From the NCBI GenBank assembly GCA_963377175.1, contig CAUJNA010002879.1, positions 786,001 through 850,000 of the forward strand: a DNA stretch of 64,000 nt, read 5' to 3'. Below, piece by piece: positions 55,831 through 64,000 of the stretch. The translations under genes and the position numbers were made by a program. The notes below the pieces were generated by a model, which worked only from the letters and a program-made list of their open reading frames with translations, was not told the origin of the DNA and searched no databases. Source of the stretch: Effrenium voratum (taxonomy: Eukaryota; Sar; Dinophyceae; Suessiales; Symbiodiniaceae). Position 1 is the first letter of the stretch; each line of letters starts with the position of its first letter.

Positions 55831-57306
55831 CTACAACAGCCCCAGCCCCAGATTCAAGATCAGCTGATCTTGCACCTGGCTGCTGTCTCCGCCAAAGTCT
55901 GGATGCCCCCAGGTCACAACCGCCCCAGATTCAATAAAGGCGGCAAAAGCACCACCATTAGTAGCTTGAATTCTCTGGACGTTCCTCAGCTGCTCTTGCA
56001 CCTGGCGGCTGTCTCCACCACAATCTGGATGACCCCAGGTAACAACAGCCCCAGATTCTAAAATGGCAGCAAAAGCACCGGCAGCAGCTGCTTGGATGTC
56101 CTGGACGTTCCTCAGTTGCTCTTGTAGCTGGCTGCTGTCTCCGCCGCAGGCTGCAGAACCCCAGGTCACAACAGCCCCAGACTCAAGAATGGCAGCAAAA
56201 GCAGCGTGAGTTGATTGGATGCGCTGAACGTTTCTCAGCTGCTCTTGCACCTGGCTGCTGTCTCCGCCGCAGTCTGCACAACCCCAGGTCACAACAGCCC
56301 CAGTTTCAAGAATGGCAGCAACAGCACCGCCATTAGCAACTTGGATGTGCTGGACGTTTCTTAGCTGCTCTTGTACCTGGCTGCTGTCGCCGCCCAGTCT
56401 TGGATGACCCCAGGTCACAACAGCCCCAGATTCAAGAATGGCAGCAAAAGCACCGACAGTAGCAGCTTGGATGTGCTGGACGTTCCTCAGCTGCTCTTGC
56501 ACCTGGCTGCTGTCTCCGCCGCAGGCTGCAGAACCCCAGGTCACAACAGCCCCAGACTCAAGAATGGCAGCAAAAGCACCGTAAGTTGATTGGATGCTCT
56601 GGACGTTCCTCAGCTGCTCTTGCACCTGGCTGCTGTTGCCGCCAAAGTCGGGACGACCCCAGGTCACAACAGCCCCAGATTGAAGAATGGAAGCAAAAAC
56701 ACCGCCAGTAGCAGCTTGGATGTGCTGGACGTTGGTCAGCTGCTCTTGCACCTGGCTGCAGTCTCCTCCATGATCTGGATGACCCCAGGTCACAACAGCC
56801 CCAGATTCAAGAACGGCAGCAAAAGCACGGCTAGTTGCATGGATGCGCTGCACGTTCTTCAACTTGTCTTGCACCTGGCTGCTGTCTCCGCCGCAGTCTG
56901 CGCAACCCCAGGTCACAACAGCCCCGGTTTCAAGAATGGCAGCAAAAGCACCGCCACTAGCAGCTTGGATGCGCTGAACGTTTCTCAGCTGCTCTTGCAC
57001 CTGGCTGCTGTCTCCGCCGAATCTTTGACCACCCCAACTCACAACCTCGTCGTGGCCATGCAAAGCAAATGCCGCATAGGTGGCAGTCAGGATGACCGGT
57101 TGGACAACCGCATCCACCGCAGCCCCATCTTGCAGCCTGGCCTCACTCACCGTGGCGGACAAATCGAGCTGCAAGCCCTTCGCAGTGAGCTTCAAGCGGC
57201 GCTGGAAGTGCTGCTGTGCTGCAGCCTTCAGCTCGCTGATGGGCGTGTCCGATGAGACTTCTACGGAGCAGCCATCTCCACTGGGCAAGTGAACATCCAC
57301 CTTCAT
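55831..57306 (-). CDS. Ubiquitin-like plus ten-unit RCC1-like repeat protein (copy 5)
   Basis: An uninterrupted frame of 491 residues, the longest copy. Residues 1-70 are ubiquitin-like (MKVDVHLPSGDGCSVEV, SELKAAAQQHFQRRLKL, ARLQDGAAVDAVVQ). The usual GDVV after the ubiquitin-like turn reads GAAV, and the linker PVILTATYA differs from LGKLAA of the others. Ten RCC1-like units follow. Many have one extra spacer residue (ATGG, ANGG, AAAAG), which accounts for the added length. Units 2 and 7 share CADCGGDSSQ, and units 5 and 8 share SAACGGDSSQ, suggesting duplication of unit blocks inside the gene. The C-terminus NLGLGLL resembles copy 2. No membrane or signal sequence is visible. Function is unknown. 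Confidence 0.9.
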   Translation of the reverse strand: MKVDVHLPSGDGCSVEVSSDTPISELKAAAQQHFQRRLKLTAKGLQLDLSATVSEARLQDGAAVDAVVQPVILTATYAAFALHGHDEVVSWGGQRFGGDSSQVQEQLRNVQRIQAASGGAFAAILETGAVVTWGCADCGGDSSQVQDKLKNVQRIHATSRAFAAVLESGAVVTWGHPDHGGDCSQVQEQLTNVQHIQAATGGVFASILQSGAVVTWGRPDFGGNSSQVQEQLRNVQSIQSTYGAFAAILESGAVVTWGSAACGGDSSQVQEQLRNVQHIQAATVGAFAAILESGAVVTWGHPRLGGDSSQVQEQLRNVQHIQVANGGAVAAILETGAVVTWGCADCGGDSSQVQEQLRNVQRIQSTHAAFAAILESGAVVTWGSAACGGDSSQLQEQLRNVQDIQAAAAGAFAAILESGAVVTWGHPDCGGDSRQVQEQLRNVQRIQATNGGAFAAFIESGAVVTWGHPDFGGDSSQVQDQLILNLGLGLL

Positions 57307-58480
57307 GGCATTAGAAGGCGCAAGTTGCCAAAAGGCAAACTTGAGATGCAGCGGGGGCCCCTTTTCGAATAACTTAAACTCCCGACTATTTGCGAGGCTT
57401 CAAACCACGGATAGGTTTTAAGGCCACGCTTGAAACCATTCTTCAACCATTCTCAACCTTGGAACGTGTCCGTGGATACGAACCCAATCTGTGGGGTGAC
57501 AGCTGGGAGCAGCGGACTCGTTCCAATGCAAAAGTCCCTTTCATCATTCTTCCACCATCTCCGCTGCTTCCAGCTGCCTACCCGGCACTTTCCGTTTTTT
57601 TGTTGGTTTTTGTTTCTATTTTTTTTAAACCATGGCTTCAGCCCGAGTGCTACGGTCAACGAGACAACCATGGGTCAAAATCCCGTACCCCTCGTGAAAA
57701 TCCCTATCCGGACAAAAATAGACCAAAATGGGTGGTGCACCTACCCCAAAATGGTACCATTGGTGTTGACCCACAGCCAACTGGACCTGAATGAATGCGG
57801 ATCGGGTCTTGCTGATTTATGCACAAAACCCAGCAAAGTTCCCCACACGTTTTACTGCTCCACGGTTGTGGTGTTTTGGCTGGCAGCGATGTTACCCTGT
57901 GTTTGAGCCTGGCCGATTCAATTCAATACAAGAAATAGGATGAGAGTCTCTGCAAGGTTCTTTTTTTCCATCTCTATATATATATATATATAATATACCG
58001 CGACCGGCGGGATTGGGTTCCCAAGATTTAGCTATTCTCAGCGGCTTAAAACTTGATCAGGACCCTCAGAGCCAAAGCAAATCAATTACTTTTTCAAGTT
58101 GTTGGGCTTGGAAGATAAAGTTTGTTTCACCTGTAACTGGATCACCAACCAAACAAGCGGTCTTGGGGCAAAGCATAAGCAAGCTTTGAGCATCTGGGGT
58201 CAGTTCCCCACGTTCATCACTTCGCGGCTTCCCTCAGCACCAAGCTTTGTATGCTCACCATTGTCGGATCTCCAAACAAACATCTGCTGAGGCAATGGCA
58301 AATACATCGGGTCGAGATTTTGTTTTATGTTTTTATTATCTTGTTTTTGTTGTTTTCCGTCTTGGCTAGTCAAATGCTGTATTTTACAGCATTGTCTCAC
58401 GAAATGTACGTATTTTACACCAGCCCCAGCATCGTTTTCAACATCCCCTGCATGTCCAGCCAACATCCCCAGCATCACCA
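57307..58480. other. Gene-free stretch upstream of copy 5
   Basis: It holds one family B element and a short TA run (57976-57993). Frames are short and on both strands; nothing was recognised. Confidence 0.5.
57666..57778 (-). mobile_element. Family B element, reverse orientation
   Basis: AACCATGGGTCAAAATCCCG at the left and TGTTGACCCACAGCC at the right are the ends; the first two bases have changed from GG. The inner GGTGGTGCACCTACCCCAAA is the reverse of other B copies. Confidence 0.68.
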
Positions 58481-58489
58481 GCAAATCGA

Positions 58490-59190
58490 GCGCCTTGGTT
58501 TCCTACATCCTCAGAATCATCAGTTCCTCTCCGGCAAGGTAGGTAGGCATTTATGTATGCAATGTAAAAAGCAGCGGGGGGGGTCCCCCTCATTATGGTA
58601 AACGTGAGGATTCAAATACGGGTGCAATTCAATCCCTGTAAAACACATAAAAAGCTGCGGGGGGGTTGGGGGGGGGGGGGGCGGCAGCCCCCCCCATGAT
58701 GATCGAAAAAGTGATGATTCAATTAGGGGCGAAAAATCTAAAAAGTAGCGGTGGGTTTGGGGGGGCGGCAGCCCCCCCCATGATGTTCGAAAAAGTGATG
58801 GTTCAATTAGAGGCAAACAATCTAGAAAGCAGGGGGGGTTGAGGGGGGTGCCGCATAATGATCGAAAAAGTGATGATTCAAATAGGGGCAAAACAAAAAC
58901 TAAAAAAGTAGCGGGGGGTTGGGGGGGGCGGCAGCCTCCCCCATGATGATCGAACAAGTAATGATTCAATTAGGGGCCAAAAAATCTAAAAAGTAGCGGG
59001 GGCAAAAATCTAAAAAGGTCGCGGGGGGGTTGGGCCCCCCCAGAATGATCAAAAAAGTGATGATTGAATTAGGGGCAAAGAATCTAAAAAAGTAGCTGTC
59101 GCATGATGATGGAACAAGTGGTTCAATTTGGGGTGGCAGGGGGCACCAGAGAGGAACTGGCGATGCTGAGGATGCAGGAAGCCAAGGCCA
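58490..59190. repeat. G-rich tandem array flanked by inverted arms
   Basis: Seven to eight units of about 75-90 bases each carry AAAAAGTAGCGGGGGG-like starts, long G runs with GGCGGCAGCCCCCCCC, ATGATGATCGAAAAAGTGAT and GATTCAATTAGGGGC. The array (about 58567-59130) lies between GCCTTGGTTTCCTACATCCT at 58492 and its diverged inverse AGGATGCAGGAAGCCAAGGC near 59170. Confidence 0.8.
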
Positions 59191-59194
59191 AAAA

Positions 59195-59400
59195 CCAACG
59201 GGGATAGCAGAGGATGCGAAAAGCCAAAGCTAGAAAGCCGCCAAGAGCCACAAAGCCAAAAAGCCACCTAATGCAGAGGATGTGAAAGCAACTGTGAATG
59301 CAGAGGATGCGAAATGAAAAGCCACAAAAGCCACAAAAACTCACATAAAAGCCACAAAAGCCAAAAAGCCGAAAAGCCACCCACCCTGAAAAACACAAAC
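59195..59400. repeat. AAAGCCACAA-type low-complexity repeat
   Basis: On the + strand, GCAGAGGATGCGAAA recurs three times and AAAAGCCACAAAAGCCACAA-like runs fill the rest. It could be translated as lysine/alanine-rich peptide, but stops interrupt the frame. Confidence 0.65.
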
Positions 59401-59716
59401 AAGAATAATTTAAACAAAAAGAACAAAAAAGATCTTTAAACAAATAATAATAATAATGGCCCTCCATAGATTTAACCTCAATGAATTACCCCTACTTTTC
59501 ACAGGGTTTGGCTCACTGCGGAGAATCCTGTCCTTCTTCCCCCGAAGCGCCTGGGTGTCGTTGCCTTGGAAGCTGCCAACGAAGACCTCGATCCGGTCCG
59601 GGAGTGCGATAACACCAAAATCCAAGGCTCTACCCAAACCCAAGGTTCCAGGGGACACTTTTCCATGCTTTCCAGGGATCCGAATCAGTGAAAGGTCATG
59701 CAGCGGGAATCAGCAT

Positions 59717-59847
59717 TCTAGGGGTTTCTTCCAATTCCATGCTTTCCAGGGATCCGAATCTTTCCAGAAAACCATCAGAACAGGGGAAACAGCGATCGGT
59801 TTTGGAAAAGAAGGATGGTTGAAAAGAAGTGGGAATGAACCCCTAGA
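59717..59847. mobile_element. Family J inverted-repeat element
   Basis: TCTAGGGGTT and AACCCCTAGA are exact inverted ends. GAAAAGAAGGATGGTTGAAAAG inside is the diverged family J arm. Confidence 0.65.
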
Positions 59848-59973
59848 AAGGTGTTCATCACGCGCAGACACTCTCTGGCGACAAGACTCATGAACAGCAA
59901 GCTTCAAAACCCTTGTTTCGGGGCTACAGGAAAGGATAGCCTCAGGATACCAGCAGCAAACATATCTATCAAG

Positions 59974-60056
59974 TACCTGGAGTCTCCATGGTCCATGATC
60001 CCGTTATTTGGGGTAAGGACCAACCATGTCTAAAGGGTCTGAAGGCGACTCCAGGT
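59974..60056. mobile_element. Family D hairpin element, short form
   Basis: TACCTGGAGTCTCCATGG and GAAGGCGACTCCAGGTA are the ends. The inner TGATCCCGTTATTTGGGGTA and GGACCAACCATGTCTAAAGG follow the family. Confidence 0.68.
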
Positions 60057-61187
60057 AGCTCGAAGGCATGCGGCATGCCAAAGCTCGAAGATCGTGAGCT
60101 CACGCAAACATGTTGCTCCCCAGCTGAAAAACGGCACGGGCAACTGATCGCCAAAGGGTGCCCAATAAAATGTTAAACGAAAACCAAAACACATGCCCAG
60201 GATATGGCGATTGGAGGCCGTTGAGGTCTAAGACCCAGAGATCTGAACGCAAAAGGGACTATCCTCGTTAAACCCAGAGGGGGTGCTTACAGACTCAGCC
60301 AAGTCGGGAAAGCGAGCCCACTACGTTGATACCTCACAAGCTTGAACCACACTGACTTGCAAAGGCATTTGTTGAACTCAGATTGTTTTGTTGGCGGTGT
60401 CCGTTCGCATGGGATACACGTGTTTGGAACCACTTTCAGTGTCAACTCCAATGCCTCGGTTTTATTGCAATTTTAGCGCTTTCAATCCAGATTGAAGCCA
60501 CTCTGTGAACTTGGACAGCTTTCTCGCAAACTACGAAGAAATGGGGTTCTGGCCTGTTTTAGGAATGTCTAGTCATGATTATAACTAAACTCTTCAGAAC
60601 TATTTAGCCCCGCTAATTACTAGCACACTCGTTGGGGTTGACACGCTCGCTCGAGTTGGCGTTCTTTGGTCTGATAGGCAAGCGCAGGAGCTTTGCAAGC
60701 GTGTCATGAACAAGCATGTCACCTTTCTGGTTGCTAAGGTGGTGCGGAAAGCAAGTCCACCAGTTCTGAGGGCTTCAAAGAGAAAAGGGAAACCAACCGT
60801 GCCATTTTTTCCCACACACAACGGGAGCACAAATGTAAAGTGCTTCCCAACCACAAGTATGAAATTGCCCTTCTTCGGCTCCTGGAGCTCCTTGATGATC
60901 AGGAATCCGAGACGCTTTAGAGAACAATATTACTCGCTGCTCAGGGAATGAGAAATGGAATGTCCCCAAAAAAGCCATCCAACTGGTGGTTTCCCTTTTT
61001 TCGGGAACCCCTGGGTTCATTCCCTCATTCCCACTGAGCACCAGCAATATTATGATTTGTCATAATTTGCACTGCAAGATGATCGTGGATGAGCCTGAGC
61101 CCTCTGGCACATGGAAATGCGAGCATGGGAGCAAGCAAAACAAGGCAACTCATCTTCTCAACCTGGGAAGCAGAACAAACATCAAAT

Positions 61188-61279
61188 GGGCATGGGTCAA
61201 AGTTCAACCACCAGGATATGGACCGCAGGTTTTAGTCCAGGTTTCCACTTACCAGGCCACATATTTCTGACCCACAGCC
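61188..61279. mobile_element. Family C element with AAAT target duplication
   Basis: GGGCATGGGTCAAAGTTCAA and TTTCTGACCCACAGCC are the ends; GGACCGCAGGTTTTAGTCCA lies inside. AAAT is directly outside both ends. Confidence 0.78.
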
Positions 61280-61399
61280 AAATGAGGATTCCTTGCAGAT
61301 TTGGATTTGTTTCGCACTCTCTTGTAATTTTGCGTGCCCGGAAAGGCGACAGCAGCTACCCGGCTAACTCCGGGGAGGTCTGCAGCGTTGCGACCAAAA

Positions 61400-61522
61400 C
61401 TAGGAGGTTAGAATAAGTTGGTACCCGATGCTTTTTTCGGTTTTGTCTATTTTAGTAGGGTCCCGAACCCTCCCAACCAAAAAAAGAAACGGGAGAGAAG
61501 GGCACCTAGCTGGGGGACCTAG
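61400..61522 (+). mobile_element. Family A element, left end shortened
   Basis: It starts CTAGGAGGTTAGAATAAGTT, so the TCCTCCAGTTTT part of the terminal repeat is deleted; TTTTGTCTATTTTAGTAGGG follows and CACCTAGCTGGGGGACCTAG ends it. Confidence 0.7.
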
Positions 61523-61596
61523 AGAAGAGACGACAAAACCTCGACAAAACGTTGCAAACACAGTGCCACCTCTGGAAACCGGCACAATGTGAAGAC

Positions 61597-61691
61597 TACC
61601 TGGAGTCTCCATAACCCTTTAAAAATGGGTCCATGACCCCAATATTTTGGGGAATGACCCCATTTTTTGAGGGTCATGGAGACTCCAGGTA
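61597..61691. mobile_element. Family D hairpin element, best-preserved copy
   Basis: TACCTGGAGTCTCCATAACCC and its near-exact inverse GGGTCATGGAGACTCCAGGTA form arms of about 20 bases. TTTAAAAATGGGTCCATGAC and GAATGACCCCATTTTTTGAG extend the stem almost to the centre. Confidence 0.78.
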
Positions 61692-61843
61692 CTGAGTTTA
61701 CCAAGCCAAAGTGGCCAATAGACTTTCCAGCCAGTCGCATGTGACCGAAAAAACTCCGAGGGAGGGCCCACGTCAGAGCTTCCGGCAGCCGAAAGAAAGA
61801 TCAAGGCAAAACCCCTTCAAATTAAAATCAGAAACATGGAAAT

Positions 61844-61963
61844 GGCCATGGGTCAAAACCCCGTACCCCAGTGAACATCCCAAGCCTCGCTAAAGTAGAC
61901 TAAGTAGACTAAAATGGAGGTGCACCTGCCCCAAAATGGTACCATTGGTTTTAACCCACAGCC
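61844..61963 (-). mobile_element. Family B element, reverse orientation, AAAT target duplication
   Basis: GGCCATGGGTCAAAACCCCG at the left and GGTTTTAACCCACAGCC at the right; AAAT directly outside both ends. A short internal duplication, AAGTAGACTAAGTAGACTAA, is peculiar to this copy. Confidence 0.8.
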
Positions 61964-62154
61964 AAATGCCCCTGGGTTTGTTCACAAGTGGAAATGCCCT
62001 GAGGTCAGGAAGAACCTTGGTTCGGGCACGGTCAGCCCCCGAGTGACCGACGCCGACGCTGGGCGGCTGGTAGACAATTCCGCTGGCCTCGCCTCATGCC
62101 AGGGCAACGCACAGGGCTGCTCCCATTTGACCCTACCAAACGAGAGATGGTCAT

Positions 62155-62262
62155 CTGAGTCATAATCAAACCCGGTATTTTCCATGGTCAACCCAGAACC
62201 ATGTAAAGAACTAAGAAGGCGGCTGCAGCTATTTATCTACCCGAGTTTTGATTGTGGCTCAT
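62155..62262. repeat. Second copy of the repeat at 17958-18110
   Basis: GAGTCATAATCAAACCCGGT, CAGAACCATGTAAAGAACTA, AGAAGGCGG and GCAGCTATTTAT are shared with the first copy; about 30 bases in the middle are missing. Confidence 0.55.
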
Positions 62263-63338
62263 CTGAAGGAAGACTCAGAATCGGTGAAAGTTTGCACGTG
62301 GGACAGGAGTTGGTTGACTGAAATAACCAATTTTTGCTGAGTAGCTTGAACATCTAAGAATCCAGCACGTGAAGAGGCATGGACAAAGATAACAAGCTCC
62401 CTCATCAGCTCGGAGTCACGAGTTTATCAAACGATCCTGTTCTGTCAAATCTGGAATCTAGGCTTCACATCAACTTACTGTCTCAACACGTGCTCCTAAA
62501 AGGAGGCTCATGCACGCTACGCCTACAGGTTCAGAGCCAGAAGGACTTTCTGCATGAGAATCCTATCATGACTTGTAAACCTAAAATGTTGGTCCTCGGG
62601 CGCCCTACTCCATTCACACGTGTTTGACGTATTTCACACCTTTTTTCTTCAAAAGACATCTGTGCCTCGCCCTGCATACATCATGCACGTGCTCGCGAAG
62701 CCTCTGCAGCAGGGAGCAGTGGACAAGGCCAAATAGATGCCCAGGAGAACGTGAAAACAGCACGATCGCATGACAAACTGTATGCAAAATGTAGCATAGT
62801 AGCATGTAGCGCGCCACGTGTGGCCTTGCTCAACGGCCTATGCGACAGGAAGAACATCTCAACCAGGACATAGAGCTGATGTTGCGAGGGCAGGACATTG
62901 GCGGAGCCAAGCCCATTTCAAACAGAAGTGAGCTGAGTAGGAATGAGTCTTATCACGTCTTATCGAATGGTGCCAGTGCTTTACCCGGATGGTCCTATAG
63001 CTGCTTGTTTGTCAAACAAAACATCATATCATGCCTGCTCAATATAGTTGTTGAATCAATCACTTGGTATCTCAAAAATAGCAGTCAGTCACAATATCAG
63101 ATAAATGATTTCAAGCAGTGGCGGATTGTTTAGTGATTGACGGTAGAATGATAAAAATATCATGAGCTACTGCACGAATTCCAACCCGCTTGCAGCTGGC
63201 ACGTTGCAACATATCACCCGGCATTTGTTGTGTCACAAGCAAGTCGGTGTGGAGTTGGCCCCTGAAAAAGGAAAACAAATGAACCCAATACCAATGTTCT
63301 ACCCTTTTGCTTTGGATGTTGTATGAAGTAACCTGGGT

Positions 63339-63433
63339 GTGGCTCAAAAATCAGGAGCTGGGGTTACGCAGGTTTTTGTCTTTGGTTCCATTTACAAGGG
63401 GGCCATTTTGGTACATTGATTTGAGCCACAACC
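63339..63433. mobile_element. Family C element, diverged
   Basis: GTGGCTCAAAAATCAGG and TTGAGCCACAACC are the ends, with CGCAGGTTTTTGTCTTTGG inside. Confidence 0.6.
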
Positions 63434-63669
63434 ACCTTCGGAGCGACCAAGCAAGGCCAAGGCCAAGTTATGAGTGGAATCTTCGTGTGGAAAATCACCA
63501 GACGACACGACAGCGATCGAGTCTCGCTAAGTTCAAACCATCCAGAAACTAGGAAACTATCCGCGTCTTTGTGCCCTACAAAGGCCCCTCCCTTTCTTTT
63601 CCTTTCTTGTGGGTCTACCTGCGAGCCCCTTGAGAACCATAGAACTTCCTTCATCATCAATCATACTTA

Positions 63670-64000
63670 CAAATAACATAATTCCCTGAACAACCATCCG
63701 GCAAGAGCAGCTAACAACACACCCATACATCAAGGGCGCTTAAACCACACCCACAACACACACACACACACCGCGCTACAATCACACACGCAGAACCTAT
63801 GTCAAGCAACAAACAACACCAACCAACACAACAAACAACGGCATCCAACACAACAAACAACGGCATCCAACAGCAACAAAACCATTACCGACAACAGCAC
63901 CACAAACAAGCAACAAACACCACACAACAGCCAACAACCAACAGCAAAAATCAACAAACACACCACACAACAGACAACGAACAACGCACACCAAACAAAG
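63670..64000. repeat. A/C-rich low-complexity tract
   Basis: The + strand is almost only A and C. CAACACAACAAACAACGGCA occurs twice in tandem (about 63815 and 63848). CA runs lie near 63756-63771. Cysteine/valine-rich minus frames here are artefacts. Confidence 0.7.

Larger units (their letters stand above)
59410..63660. other. Gene-free stretch with elements
   Basis: It contains family J, D, C, A and B elements and a second copy of the 17958 repeat. No frame with a recognisable domain was found. Confidence 0.5.

Noticed and set aside
1..64000. CRISPR array, rRNA genes, bacterial operons
   Set aside because: The tandem arrays have no conserved repeat plus unique spacer pattern and no associated genes; no rRNA-like conserved blocks were recognised.

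Overview
The window looks like nuclear DNA of a dinoflagellate, most likely a suessialean/Symbiodiniaceae alga. The case rests on gene content and style. Five copies of one protein type (ubiquitin-like head plus about ten short RCC1-like repeats) are present, each without visible introns and all on the minus strand, as expected for a unidirectional dinoflagellate gene block. They sit in very repeat-rich, gene-poor DNA with no bacterial-type operons. The taxon is an inference; no rRNA, tRNA or other marker gene was recognised.

Coding layout: (1) bases 1-370, the 5' part of a Ubl-RCC1 gene cut by the window edge; (2) 18976-20430; (3) 39977-41425 and (4) 42624-44078, which lie inside a head-to-tail duplication of about 2.6 kb that also copied flanking DNA; (5) 55831-57306. 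Every complete copy encodes 482-491 residues and exactly ten repeat units of about 41 residues. Stretches of individual repeat units are shared between loci 12-24 kb apart in a pattern that does not follow the tandem-duplication relationship, which points to gene conversion or unequal exchange.

The rest, more than 85% of the window, has no gene I can defend. It is packed with short (80-135 bp) non-autonomous elements having terminal inverted repeats (MITE-like). At least eight families can be told apart by eye. Family A (ends CTAGGTCC / GGACCTAG, about 115 bp) has about 17 copies. Families B and C (ends GGCTGTGGGTCAAA) total about 16 copies. Family D is a hairpin with ends TACCTGGAGTCTCC. Family E has ends CTTCCATTTG / CAAATGGAAG. 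Families F, G, J and K have fewer copies. Several A, B, C and E copies carry perfect 4-5 bp target-site duplications, and one family A copy (48421-48778) is split by a nested insertion. No transposase was found.

Tandem arrays are the third component: a 65-bp satellite (about 52.83-54.10 kb) with traces of a 663-bp higher-order period, a GATA-type microsatellite (36.87-37.62 kb) running into a purine-rich strand, a G-rich array flanked by inverted arms (58.49-59.19 kb), degenerate 11-bp repeats (51.88-52.50 kb), a triplicated unit of about 150 bp (46.67-47.11 kb), degenerate telomere-like repeats (20.84-21.11 kb) and AT-rich stretches (4.8-5.7 and 25.4-26.4 kb). Many of the longer open frames in the window are products of such repeats and are not listed as genes.
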